DNA from: Bacteroidota bacterium
Lineage (GTDB): Bacteria > Bacteroidota > Bacteroidia > Flavobacteriales_F > PHOS-HE28
DNA: 17,201 nt
Assembly (NCBI GenBank): GCA_023418095.1
Contig: JAEZDL010000264.1
Location: 1 to 17,201, forward strand
Direction of reading: 5' to 3'
Shown here: one piece after another, positions 7,116 through 14,809 of the stretch
How positions within the stretch are numbered: the first letter of the stretch is position 1
Layout of the letters: the number at the start of each line of letters is the position of its first letter
The notes under the pieces: model-generated
Database searches by the model: none
Seen by the model: only the letters and a program-made list of their open reading frames with translations
What the model was told of the DNA's origin: nothing
Program-made: the position numbers and the translations under genes

Positions 7116-7837
7116 TGGAGATGGAATTGACCGCGGAAGAGCAGCTTGAACGGAAGATCCGTTCACGGAAGATGCTCACCTCGTTCATCATTTTCGCGAT
7201 CGTGATGTTCTTCGCCGGGCTCACCAGCGCCTTTCTGGTGAGCATGAGCGGCGGTTATTGGGTGCACATGGATATGCCGGGTGCATTCCACATCAGCACG
7301 GCAGCGATCGTTGTCAGCAGTATCACCGCCCAGATCGCGCTCACATCAGCAAGGAACGGCCGCCGTTCCCTGATCTCACCCATGCTCATCATCACGCTTC
7401 TGCTGGGCCTGATCTTCGCCTGGTTCCAGTTCAAAGGCTGGTCGCAGATGGTAGAGCGGGGGCAATACGTGAACAGCAAACTGCCCGATCTGAAAGGGAA
7501 ATATGGGGTGGATTACGTGATCAGCCGCAATGGACAATTCCTGGTGGAGGAGGATGGGCAGCTGTACATGCCCGATGATACCGGCCGGCGCCAGGCGCTC
7601 AACTCCGATCTGGAGGAATACAAGAACACCACCAGCGCCTACATCTACGCACTTACCGGTTCGCATTTCTTCCATTTGCTTTTCGGCCTGTTGAGCCTTG
7701 TGGTGATGGTGGTGATGGCCGGTCTCGGCAGGTACACGCAGCAGTATCATGCAGGGCTCTGGTCGGGCGTGATCTACTGGCATTTCCTGGCCGGTCTTTG
7801 GATCTACCTTTTGCTGTTCTTGACCTTTGTTCACTAA
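7112..7837 (+). CDS. Cytochrome c oxidase subunit III-like protein (first)
   Basis: A 241-residue heme-copper oxidase subunit III family protein of the inner membrane. Five hydrophobic helices are visible near residues 23-45, 59-80, 88-107, 178-201 and 215-239. The C-terminal signature is YWHFLAGLWIYLLLFL, and HFFHLLFGLLS precedes it. Between helices three and four there is a hydrophilic insert of about 65 residues (110-175). Subunit III carries no metal; it stabilises the catalytic core. The start ATG overlaps the ctaB stop by 4 nt. Two consecutive subunit-III genes are usual in Bacteroidota oxidase clusters, and this shorter one is the more divergent of the pair. Confidence 0.88.
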   Translation: MMEMELTAEEQLERKIRSRKMLTSFIIFAIVMFFAGLTSAFLVSMSGGYWVHMDMPGAFHISTAAIVVSSITAQIALTSARNGRRSLISPMLIITLLLGLIFAWFQFKGWSQMVERGQYVNSKLPDLKGKYGVDYVISRNGQFLVEEDGQLYMPDDTGRRQALNSDLEEYKNTTSAYIYALTGSHFFHLLFGLLSLVVMVVMAGLGRYTQQYHAGLWSGVIYWHFLAGLWIYLLLFLTFVH

Positions 7838-7842
7838 CATTG
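7810..7842 (+). promoter_or_regulatory. Possible internal promoter before the second subunit-III gene
   Basis: TTTG at 7810-7813, a 21-nt spacer and TAACATTG at 7835-7842 (7/8 match to TAnnTTTG) fit the Bacteroidota -33/-7 layout. The box ends 17 nt before the ATG at 7860, in the only gap over 10 nt between ctaB and the DUF420 gene. It overlaps the 3' end of the preceding gene. Confidence 0.35.
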
Positions 7843-7859
7843 CCCCGTAAATAGAAGTC

Positions 7860-8717
7860 ATGTCCGGAGAAGCAAGCAAAGCGATCAGTACCGAGGCTCT
7901 TTGGGGCGGCGGCCGCTCCCCCTTCAGCATCAGCTACGGGAAGATGATGATGTGGTTCTTCCTGGTCTCCGATGCGCTCACGTTCTCCGGCCTGCTGGTC
8001 GCCTACGGCTTCGTAAGGCATTCCACCACCGAGGCATGGCCGATCGGCGATGAAGTGTTCCGCGCGCTGCCGTTCCTGCACGGCGATTTCCCGCTGATCT
8101 ACGTGGCCCTGATGACCGCGATCCTGATCTTCAGTTCGGTTACGATGGTGCTCGCGGTGGAAGCCGGCCATCGCATGGACAAGAAGGGCGTGATCAAGTG
8201 GTTGTTCCTCACCGTGATCGGAGGATTCTTCTTCGTAGGATCGCAGGCGTGGGAGTGGAGCCACTTCATACACGGAAGCGGTGGGTACATCTTCACCAGC
8301 GATGGCGCGAAATACTGGGTGCAGAACGAAACGCACGACACACATGATCCGGTGAACGCGCCTGGTTTCCATCTTTTGCGCGCCAAGGAGGGACACTACC
8401 TGATCGGCGAGGAAAAGATCGAAGGCAGTGCGGCCGTGCAGCTTTGGGAGGATCGTGTGAGCTATGTGGATGGCGCGAACATGACGCGAAACGAATATGG
8501 TCCGCCCCAATACGCGAACTTCTTCTTCTTCATCACCGGTTTCCACGGTTTCCACGTGTTCAGCGGTGTGATCATCAACCTCGTGGTGCTCATCATGGTG
8601 ATCAATGGCGTCTTCCATCGCCGCGGCCACTACGAAATGGTCGAAAAGGCCGGGCTTTACTGGCACTTCGTGGACCTTGTGTGGGTGTTCGTGTTCACCT
8701 TCTTCTACCTTATCTGA
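7860..8717 (+). CDS. coxC: Cytochrome c oxidase subunit III (second)
   Basis: A 285-residue subunit III of an aa3-type oxidase. Recognisable segments are FFLVSDALTFSGLLVAYG (residues 33-50), the SQAWEW region near 128-133, NFFFFITGFHGFHVFSG (220-236) and YWHFVDLVWVFVFTFFYL (267-284). A hydrophilic insert of about 80 residues (137-218) sits between the third and fourth visible helices, at the same place as the insert in the preceding gene. The start is an ATG 22 nt after that gene. It has more of the canonical subunit-III signatures than its neighbour. The next gene starts 2 nt after its stop, which supports one operon. Confidence 0.93.
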   Translation: MSGEASKAISTEALWGGGRSPFSISYGKMMMWFFLVSDALTFSGLLVAYGFVRHSTTEAWPIGDEVFRALPFLHGDFPLIYVALMTAILIFSSVTMVLAVEAGHRMDKKGVIKWLFLTVIGGFFFVGSQAWEWSHFIHGSGGYIFTSDGAKYWVQNETHDTHDPVNAPGFHLLRAKEGHYLIGEEKIEGSAAVQLWEDRVSYVDGANMTRNEYGPPQYANFFFFITGFHGFHVFSGVIINLVVLIMVINGVFHRRGHYEMVEKAGLYWHFVDLVWVFVFTFFYLI

Positions 8718-8719
8718 TC

Positions 8720-9088
8720 ATGGAGCGGGACGATATCATTGAATACAGCCTCGATGCGCATCACAGCGAGGAAGCGGGCCGGGCGATCCGCCGCAAGATC
8801 TGGATGACCACGCTGCTCCTGGCCGTGATAACCACCATCGAAGTGGTATTGGGGATCGTTTGGAAAACATGGTTCCCCGATGGCTGGGGCATGGTGAAGT
8901 GGACCTTCATCGTTCTCACGTTGGTGAAGGCGACCTACATCGTGATGACGTTCATGCACCTGGGCGATGAAAGGCGCAACATCAGGGCGATGATCCTTCT
9001 GCCTTACGCCTTGTTCATCCTGTATCTCGTCTTCATCGCGATCTGGGAATCGAACTATCTGCACTGGTTGTGGATGAAATTCCTGTGA
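8720..9088 (+). CDS. Cytochrome c oxidase subunit IV-like protein
   Basis: A 122-residue small membrane protein of the prokaryotic oxidase subunit IV type. Three hydrophobic helices are visible at about residues 29-47, 60-79 and 90-109. The segment KATYIVMTFMHLGDERRN (70-87) is typical of this family in Bacteroidota. It lies 2 nt after the subunit-III gene and 3 nt before the SCO gene. Family members are small accessory subunits of the oxidase; a catalytic role is not expected. Confidence 0.85.
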   Translation: MERDDIIEYSLDAHHSEEAGRAIRRKIWMTTLLLAVITTIEVVLGIVWKTWFPDGWGMVKWTFIVLTLVKATYIVMTFMHLGDERRNIRAMILLPYALFILYLVFIAIWESNYLHWLWMKFL

Positions 9089-9091
9089 TGT

Positions 9092-9835
9092 ATGGAACAT
9101 AGACCAGCCAGCCGGAAAGTGAAGTTCGCCGTGCTGGGCGGGATCGTTCTGTTCATCTTCGCGCTCTTCTTCTTCTTCTCCCCGCTCGCGGGTTTCGTGA
9201 AGCACAGTTTCAATTTCCTTCCCTATTACGGGCCGAAGGAGGTGGTGGCCGTTGAACGCGATGGACGCATGGTGGCCGATACGATCTATGCGGAACTTCC
9301 TTCGTTCAGCCTTGTCGATCGGTACGGCAACGAGTTCACCGATCGGAACGTGGAAGGCAAGATCATCGTGGCGGATTTCTTCTTCACCCGCTGCACCACG
9401 ATCTGTCCGCGCATGAAGGTGCAGCTTCAACAACTTCAATTGAAACTGAACGATCCGGCGTATGAGAATGTGGTGTTCCTAAGCCATACGGTGGATCCGG
9501 AATACGATACGCCCGAAGTATTGAACGCGCATGCACGGAAGCTCCAGGCCGATACGGCGCGCTGGAAGTTCCTCACCGGTCCGAAGGAGGATATCTATCG
9601 TCTCGCGGTGGAAGGCTATTACGTACCCGCGCAGGAGGATGTGCTCGCTCCTGGTGGTTTCCTTCACTCAGAGATGTTCGTGCTGGTGGACAAGGATCGG
9701 CACATCCGCGGCTATTACGATGGCACCACCACCGAAGGGATGAACGCGATCGCCGGCGACATCAAGATGCTGCTGAAGGAAGAGAAGGTGAAGAAGGCCG
9801 AAGCGTTGAAGGAGCAGCGCGCACAGAACCGATGA
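9092..9835 (+). CDS. sco1: SCO1/SenC-family copper metallochaperone
   Basis: A 247-residue thioredoxin-fold protein anchored by one N-terminal helix (about residues 10-33), with the domain in the periplasm. The copper ligands of the family are all present: Cys101 and Cys105 in CTTIC, and His192 in FLHSEMF. SCO proteins deliver copper to, or keep reduced, the CuA site of oxidase subunit II. The C-terminal 25 residues are lysine- and glutamate-rich. It is 3 nt after the subunit-IV gene, and its stop overlaps the DUF420 start by 4 nt (ATGA). Confidence 0.93.
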   Translation: MEHRPASRKVKFAVLGGIVLFIFALFFFFSPLAGFVKHSFNFLPYYGPKEVVAVERDGRMVADTIYAELPSFSLVDRYGNEFTDRNVEGKIIVADFFFTRCTTICPRMKVQLQQLQLKLNDPAYENVVFLSHTVDPEYDTPEVLNAHARKLQADTARWKFLTGPKEDIYRLAVEGYYVPAQEDVLAPGGFLHSEMFVLVDKDRHIRGYYDGTTTEGMNAIAGDIKMLLKEEKVKKAEALKEQRAQNR

Positions 9836-10362
9836 AGGCCGGCGGATCTGCTGCCGATCGGAATTACATGCCCTGGGTGATCGGCATCTCCGTTATCCTT
9901 CTCTCGGCGGTCGGTTTTCTCTACCTCGGCCCGAAATTGTTCCGGCTCGATATCGATCGGGGCACGCTCCCGCGGATCAATGCGTTCATCAATGGCGCCA
10001 CATCGATCGTACTGATCACTGCCTGGATCGCGATCATCAACCGGCGGATCGAACTTCATCGCAAATTGATGTGGACCGCGATCGGAATGAGTGCGCTCTT
10101 CCTGGTACTCTACGTGGCGCAGCACAGCAGTTTTCCTTCGGCTCCCTATGGTGGTGGATCGAAGGGGATCTATTACTTCATCCTGCTTACGCACATCGTG
10201 CTGGCCGCGGCGATCGTGCCGCTGGTGCTGATCACCCTTTCGCGCGCCCTTGCCCTTCGCTTCGATCGGCACCGCCGGATCGCCCGCTGGACCCTGCCCA
10301 TCTGGTTGTATGTGAGCATCAGTGGTGTGATCGTGTACCTGATGATCGCACCGTACTACTGA
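9832..10362 (+). CDS. DUF420 (CtaM-like) membrane protein
   Basis: A 176-residue inner-membrane protein with five hydrophobic segments. Histidines that could bind metal or heme lie at positions 75, 98, 120 and 147. The segments ELHRKLMW and LLTHIVLAA are typical of the DUF420 family. The Staphylococcus member CtaM is needed for assembly or activity of a heme-A oxidase, and the position directly after SCO fits that role. The ATG at 9832 overlaps the SCO stop. A specific biochemical activity is not known from the sequence. Confidence 0.88.
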   Translation: MKAGGSAADRNYMPWVIGISVILLSAVGFLYLGPKLFRLDIDRGTLPRINAFINGATSIVLITAWIAIINRRIELHRKLMWTAIGMSALFLVLYVAQHSSFPSAPYGGGSKGIYYFILLTHIVLAAAIVPLVLITLSRALALRFDRHRRIARWTLPIWLYVSISGVIVYLMIAPYY

Positions 10363-10384
10363 TCGCCACTTGCGATCGGGTGAC

Positions 10385-10392
10385 TAACTTTG
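10385..10392 (+). promoter_or_regulatory. -7 box directly before the 84-residue gene
   Basis: TAACTTTG is an 8/8 match to TAnnTTTG and ends 5 nt before the ATG at 10398. The inferred transcription start therefore falls at or next to the start codon. A TTG lies 12 nt upstream, the same spacing as before ctaB. Confidence 0.55.
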
Positions 10393-10397
10393 GATCG

Positions 10398-10652
10398 ATG
10401 TTCCGGGGAACACTTATCGCGATCGGGATCTGCCTGTTGCTGCTGGCTCCGATCGATATTTTCGCGCAGGGCTGCGCCATGTGCAAGGCGGTGGTGGAAA
10501 GTGAGCAGAACTTCGGCGGCGCCCAGGCGGTCGGGAGGGGATTGAACAACGGGATCATGTACCTCATGGCCACACCCTATATCCTCATGTTCCTGTTCTT
10601 CCGCAAGCGGATCGTGGCCTTCGTGAAGGAATTCGCACGCGCACAGGGTTAG
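10398..10652 (+). CDS. Small CxMC membrane protein, function unknown
   Basis: An 84-residue protein. Residues 1-23 look like a signal peptide (IAIGICLLLLAPIDIFA) with cleavage before Gln24. The mature N-terminus carries C26-A-M-C29, a CxMC pair that could bind copper or form a disulfide. A transmembrane helix follows at about residues 52-68, then a basic tail. The predicted layout puts the Cys-Met-Cys group outside the inner membrane. I know of no assigned function. Position after SCO and DUF420 suggests, as inference, a role in oxidase copper handling. A 35-nt gap and its own -7 box separate it from the DUF420 gene, so it may be made independently. Confidence 0.8.
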   Translation: MFRGTLIAIGICLLLLAPIDIFAQGCAMCKAVVESEQNFGGAQAVGRGLNNGIMYLMATPYILMFLFFRKRIVAFVKEFARAQG

Positions 10653-10693
10653 TCGTACTGTCGCGTTCCAGGCTTTTCATCTATCTTGCGGGA

Positions 10694-11431
10694 GTGGGTC
10701 TGCTGAACAAACTCGTTCCTACGTCGATCAAGGTGAAGTTGCGTCACCGCTTCATGGAAGGTGATGCGGTGTTCTGCCCCGTGTGCGAACGCACCGGGAT
10801 CGCTTTCCTGCCGAGTGGCCTGCCCTTGCGCCCACACGCGCAATGCGCCTTCTGCGGATCGCTGGAACGTGCGCGCATGGCCTGGGTGTTCCTGCAGGAA
10901 AGGAAATTGCCCAGGCCCGGAATGCGTATCCTGCATATCGCGCCGGAGAAATGCCTGTTCGATCGGTTCCGGGCAGTGCCCGGTGTTGAGTATGTCGCCG
11001 GCGATAAGTTCGATCCAGGTTACAAGTGGCCCGAAGGCACCATCAGCCTGGATGTTACTGATCTGCAATTCCCGGATGGGCACTTCGACATGATCATCTG
11101 CTCACACGTGCTGGAGCATGTGCCGGATGATCGGAAGGCGATGAGCGAATTATCGCGTGTTCTGAAAAAAGGTGGATCGGGTCTCGTGTTGAGTCCCGTG
11201 CGCGAGGATTGGGAGACCACGCATGAGGATGCATCGGTTACCGATCCAGAAGAACGTTACCGGCTGTATGGAAAGTTCGATCACGTGCGGTACTACGGCC
11301 GCGACTACGTGGATCGGTTGAAGGCAGCGGGCTTTACGGTGGAGATCGTCGACCTTTCATCCGGGATGCCTTACGAAAAGCGCTTCCGCTTGGGCTTCAG
11401 TGATGAAAAGCTGTACGTGGTGGGTAAGTGA
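10694..11431 (+). CDS. SAM-dependent methyltransferase with N-terminal zinc knuckle
   Basis: A 245-residue class I methyltransferase-like protein. The N-terminus has two cysteine pairs, C28-P-V-C31 and C51-A-F-C54, followed by GSLERAR, which together look like a small zinc-binding module. The methyltransferase domain follows. Its first motif is degenerate (ILHIAPEKCL in place of a glycine-rich loop), and the later motif CSHVLEHVPDDRKAMSELSRVLKKGG-like region is clear near residues 136-160. The substrate is unknown; related proteins are often found with glycan genes. The start is a GTG at 10694, 41 nt after the previous stop. A weak -7-like TATCTTGC lies 3 nt before it. It converges with the gene at 11507, leaving a 75-nt gap. 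Confidence 0.85.
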   Translation: MGLLNKLVPTSIKVKLRHRFMEGDAVFCPVCERTGIAFLPSGLPLRPHAQCAFCGSLERARMAWVFLQERKLPRPGMRILHIAPEKCLFDRFRAVPGVEYVAGDKFDPGYKWPEGTISLDVTDLQFPDGHFDMIICSHVLEHVPDDRKAMSELSRVLKKGGSGLVLSPVREDWETTHEDASVTDPEERYRLYGKFDHVRYYGRDYVDRLKAAGFTVEIVDLSSGMPYEKRFRLGFSDEKLYVVGK

Positions 11432-11506
11432 TCCGGGAACTTGTAGCGTCGATTCGATCGGTATTTTGCATCCTGGGCTCTCAAAGGGAAGCCAGGAAAA
11501 TAGGGA

Positions 11507-13054
11507 TCACATTATTATGAAAGGTATTGTCCTGGTCGATCTTTTCGACCTGAGGCTTATGCTGTAACATCCGGGAGGCATTTCAGAAAAGTTGATCCGA
11601 ATAAGGTCCAGATCCGAATTGTCAATGTGGTTAAAGCTCTTGATCTTATGACCCATGCTGTCATAAAGCGCGATGTCAGGATCTCTGGACATGGGATCTT
11701 TGAATTGCAGGAATATCTCACCGAAGCTGGGATTCGGGTACAGTAGGACATCTTGGAGCATTTGGCTTTCGTCTATGGATATTTCGACCGGATCAAGTTT
11801 CACGACCCAGTAGTCATGCATTCCCTGATTTTCAGAAGCATCCACATCGTTTGATCTTGTATAGCCTGTTATTAGATGGCCACCATCTGATGTTTGAAGG
11901 ATCGCACGCCCCACTTCGGCATCCGTACCGCCGATACAATCCTCCCAGAGGATCTCGCCAGAGGGGTCGAGTTCAAGGATCCACCAATCAGAGAGGCCGT
12001 TCAATCCGGATACATCACCATCATAGGAATTGGATAGACCGGCCAGTATAAAACCATTCTGTGACACTTGTAGATCGTGTGAATGGTCAACGTTCGCTCC
12101 ACCATACGAGCGATCCCACTGCAGTTCACCAGCATCGTTCACCATATACAACCAAACGTCATCGAACCCGGTATTCTCTGAAACATCTCCATCCAAAGAG
12201 CTCGTATATCCAGAGATGATGAATCCGCCATCCACAGGATCGATATCAGTAAGGATATCATCGATCGAACCGCCAAATGCTTGTTCCCAGATCAATTCGC
12301 CCGTCTGATCAAGGCGGATCAACCAATTATCGCGATTGCCATGCTGGCCCGTAACGTCGCCATCATTGGACAACGTGTTCGCACCTATGATATAACCTCC
12401 ATCGCTCAATTGGTGTAACCGCACGCCGCTATCAACAGCACTGCCGCCAAAATTCTTCTGCCATTCGATCTCACCGGCTGCCGTGAGTTTGATGAGCCAG
12501 ATGTCCGTTTCGCCATTGTTGTTTGAGACATCACCATTGGTGGAACTGCTGTTGGCCAACACAGCGTAACCTTGATCGCTCGTCCGAATGACATCGATGC
12601 CATGATCGCTTTCGCTTCCTCCATATGAACGTTCCCAAAGCATTGCACCATTGATATCGGCACCGACCAACCATACATCGTACCCACCATTATTCTCAGG
12701 GGACACCATATTGCTGGATCCACATAGAAGGTACCCGCCATCGTAACTCGTGGTCATTTTGGTCCCGCGATCATTATAGACCGTACCCAACGCGCGTTGC
12801 CAGATCAGCTCACCATTCTGGTCCAGTTTCACCAGCCATAGATCTTCACCGCCATTATGTCCTTGTACATCCCCATCACCCGAATTCGTTATACCAATGA
12901 TAAGGTATCCATCATCCAGTGCATCCATCAATGAGAGTGCGTAGTCATTCTCCGAACCACCATATGAATGCTGCCATTGGATCGGCGCCTGCGCGTGAAG
13001 TGAAATTGCGCAAGCAGTAAGAATGGCGATCAGCCCAATTCTTTTGGATAACAT
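11507..13054 (-). CDS. Secreted seven-repeat protein with T9SS sorting domain
   Basis: A 515-residue secreted protein. The signal peptide is IGLIAILTACAISLHAQ, near residues 6-22. Seven repeats of about 55 residues follow, each starting with a GGS.xD-type word (for example GGSENDYA, GGSESDHG, GGSIDDIL) and containing DGGY, a DGDV loop, D.WL and a G(E/A)..W motif. This is consistent with a seven-bladed propeller, though the fold is inference. From about residue 435 the C-terminus is a type IX secretion sorting domain (LYPNPSFGE, then PPGCYSISL). The protein is probably exported to the cell surface or medium. It lies 10 nt after the stop of the gene at 13065-14507 and is likely cotranscribed with it. 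Its base composition is lower in G+C than the cox region. Confidence 0.87.
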   Translation of the reverse strand: MLSKRIGLIAILTACAISLHAQAPIQWQHSYGGSENDYALSLMDALDDGYLIIGITNSGDGDVQGHNGGEDLWLVKLDQNGELIWQRALGTVYNDRGTKMTTSYDGGYLLCGSSNMVSPENNGGYDVWLVGADINGAMLWERSYGGSESDHGIDVIRTSDQGYAVLANSSSTNGDVSNNNGETDIWLIKLTAAGEIEWQKNFGGSAVDSGVRLHQLSDGGYIIGANTLSNDGDVTGQHGNRDNWLIRLDQTGELIWEQAFGGSIDDILTDIDPVDGGFIISGYTSSLDGDVSENTGFDDVWLYMVNDAGELQWDRSYGGANVDHSHDLQVSQNGFILAGLSNSYDGDVSGLNGLSDWWILELDPSGEILWEDCIGGTDAEVGRAILQTSDGGHLITGYTRSNDVDASENQGMHDYWVVKLDPVEISIDESQMLQDVLLYPNPSFGEIFLQFKDPMSRDPDIALYDSMGHKIKSFNHIDNSDLDLIRINFSEMPPGCYSISLRSKRSTRTIPFIIM

Positions 13055-13064
13055 GGTAGTGCGG

Positions 13065-14507
13065 TTATAGTTTGATGAAACGTTGCTTGCGAACAGTTCC
13101 GTTCGAGAGGCCTAACTGGATAGAGTAGGTTCCAGGAGGGAGGTTGGAAATATCGATCTCAGGTTCGATCATCGCACCGTTCTGGACCACAGGCCTCCCA
13201 TCGATCGTGAAGATCGTCACGTTGTAGGAGGATGGATACATGGATCTGAATTGGACGCTGATATAGGAAGAGGCAGGGTTGGGTGAGATGATCAGATCTC
13301 CATCCATTGCTTCTTCTTCGATCCCGATCGCCAGCTCTCCTGGAAGGATCCGTGCTATACGCCCTACGGCCGTACCATCGTACCAAAAGAAGTTACCCCC
13401 GATCAGGATACGATCCTGGTCATCGATGACGATCTTGAATACGGTGACATTCGGGCCAGATCCATATTGGAACGAATTATCGATGTTGCCGGCCATCCTG
13501 ATCCGGGCGAAATGTGGAACCGGTTGGTTGTTGTATTCGAGAAAGTCCCCACCTACCAGGAATTTGTGATCGGCTTGAACAGCGATCGATCGAGGATGGC
13601 TCTGCAGACCATAGATGCCGGGATTGAACGTTGGATCGGGACTTCCATCGGCATTCACCCGGGCGATCCTTGGTGATTGGTATCCATTGTATGAAAGAAA
13701 GCCTCCGCCTATCATGATCTTACCATCGCTGCGAAGTGCGGCTGCCCGGATCCCGATCGAGGAGTTGTTACCTGAACCAGTACCTGGATCGAACGTTGGA
13801 TCCAAGGAACCATCTGGCAACAAACGTGCGATATTCCTGCGATCCGCGCCGGCATACTCCGTGAAACTTCCGTGGATGATGATCTTTCCGTCCGGTTGGA
13901 TCTCACAACCATAGACAATTCCTTCCTGATCATATTCGAATAGGCTTTCAAAGGTCTCGTCAATGGTGCCATCGGTATTCAAGCGTACCATATCATGGCT
14001 CACGGTTCCGGCATAACCGTCGAATCCACCCGTCACAAGGATCTTCCCATCTGCTTGGATCTCCAATTCGGTCACCTGAAAGGTCAGGAATCCATTACCC
14101 GAAAGAAAAGTTTCGTCGATCGAACCATCCGGCAGCAATCTGGCGATCCGTTTTTTCTGGACACCATTCACCATGGAGAATTCACCGATCAGCAGGATCT
14201 TTCCGTCCGGTTGAACATCAACATCATATACGATATCATTCGCTGATGCCTGAAATGAAGGATCAAGAGTGCCATCCTCCATCAAGCGGGCAAGCCTTTC
14301 AGCAGGCTGTCCATTGTATTCAGTGAAATCCCCACCGATCAGGATCCTGCCATCAGTGTGAAAGTCGATCCCGAGAACAAGATCATTTGCTCCACTCCCT
14401 CCGGGATTGAATGAGGAGTCCAGAGAGCCTGCCTGCCCGTTACAGATGCCAGTCTGGCCAAAAATTGAGAGCAGGACAGTGAAACAGGGTAGTAGCGTTC
14501 GTTGCAT
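13065..14507 (-). CDS. Secreted delta-60 repeat protein with T9SS sorting domain
   Basis: A 480-residue secreted protein built of seven delta-60 repeats, each with the pattern (L/I)D..F, then DGKI(L/I)(I/V)GG.F and an IARL..DG segment. The first two repeats begin LDSSFNPGG and LDPSFQAS. From about residue 404 a T9SS C-terminal sorting domain follows (ISPNPASS, PPGTYSIQL, ending KQRFIKL). The ATG at 14507 is chosen because it is directly followed by a signal peptide (LLPCFTVLLSIFGQTGICNG). An in-frame ATG at 14582 would add 25 hydrophilic residues and abut the metH promoter. It is the first gene of a pair with the next T9SS protein. Ligand and function are unknown. Confidence 0.87.
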   Translation of the reverse strand: MQRTLLPCFTVLLSIFGQTGICNGQAGSLDSSFNPGGSGANDLVLGIDFHTDGRILIGGDFTEYNGQPAERLARLMEDGTLDPSFQASANDIVYDVDVQPDGKILLIGEFSMVNGVQKKRIARLLPDGSIDETFLSGNGFLTFQVTELEIQADGKILVTGGFDGYAGTVSHDMVRLNTDGTIDETFESLFEYDQEGIVYGCEIQPDGKIIIHGSFTEYAGADRRNIARLLPDGSLDPTFDPGTGSGNNSSIGIRAAALRSDGKIMIGGGFLSYNGYQSPRIARVNADGSPDPTFNPGIYGLQSHPRSIAVQADHKFLVGGDFLEYNNQPVPHFARIRMAGNIDNSFQYGSGPNVTVFKIVIDDQDRILIGGNFFWYDGTAVGRIARILPGELAIGIEEEAMDGDLIISPNPASSYISVQFRSMYPSSYNVTIFTIDGRPVVQNGAMIEPEIDISNLPPGTYSIQLGLSNGTVRKQRFIKL

Positions 14508-14583
14508 CGTCGGGGATATGTTTACGAAGTAATGAAAATCGCTGCGATGTTCCTTCGAGCCTTTCAAGTGGACAGCTTCCATA

Positions 14584-14591
14584 TATCTTAG
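14584..14591 (+). promoter_or_regulatory. -7 box for the metH riboswitch transcript
   Basis: TATCTTAG matches TAnnTTTG at 7 of 8 positions. It ends 18 nt before the aptamer, which places the inferred transcription start about 14596. A TTTC lies 18 nt upstream as a weak -33 candidate. Confidence 0.45.
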
Positions 14592-14609
14592 CGCCGCGTT
14601 CTTTCAGTG

Positions 14610-14720
14610 TTCATCAAGAAAGGCAGAGGGACTGGCCCTGTGAAGCCTTGGCAACCCCCCGGTGATCCATTTCGCCGGACAGGTGCCAAATCCAGTCCGC
14701 CGCAAGGCGGAGAAGATGAG
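14610..14720 (+). promoter_or_regulatory. SAM-I (S-box) riboswitch aptamer
   Basis: The conserved SAM-I parts occur in order: TCATCAAGAAAGGCAGAGGG, the kink-turn word GACTGGCCC, GGCAACC paired with GGTGCC (14650-14656 with 14682-14687), then GGTGCCAAATCCAG. Helix P1 is formed by TTCATC (14610-14615) with GATGAG (14715-14720). P4 is a perfect 6-bp stem, TCCGCC/GGCGGA at 14696-14711, with a GCAA loop. The aptamer binds S-adenosylmethionine, and stabilised P1 should lead to termination upstream of metH. Confidence 0.94.
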
Positions 14721-14753
14721 CTGTGATCAGGTATAGCGACCTTCGTATGCGAA

Positions 14754-14782
14754 CCTCATCCGGCCATCGGATGGGGTTTTTT
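14754..14782 (+). terminator. Riboswitch-controlled intrinsic terminator
   Basis: CCTCATCCG (14754-14762) and CGGATGGGG (14768-14776) form a 9-bp stem with one G-U pair and a 5-nt loop, followed by six T. Its 5' arm contains CTCATC (14755-14760), the exact complement of the P1 strand GATGAG (14715-14720). Antitermination and termination are therefore mutually exclusive. Confidence 0.9.
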
Positions 14783-14809
14783 GTTTTCGGGAATTGAAGT
14801 AATGATCAA

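Noticed and set aside
7653..8666. 337-codon minus-strand open frame
   Set aside because: Antisense to the second subunit-III gene, with His/Glu-rich low-complexity sequence typical of a shadow frame.
11471..11497. Hairpin in the convergent gap (TCCTGGGCT with AGCCAGGA) as a terminator
   Set aside because: The stem is real (8 bp with one bulged G), but neither strand has a T tract after it, so an intrinsic terminator cannot be claimed.
11507..14507. Tandem protein repeats considered as a CRISPR-like or DNA repeat array
   Set aside because: The periodicity is at protein level inside open frames; the DNA units diverge and have no spacer structure.
14508..14582. Longer start for the delta-60 protein at 14582
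   Set aside because: It would put 25 hydrophilic residues before the signal peptide and reach the metH promoter box.
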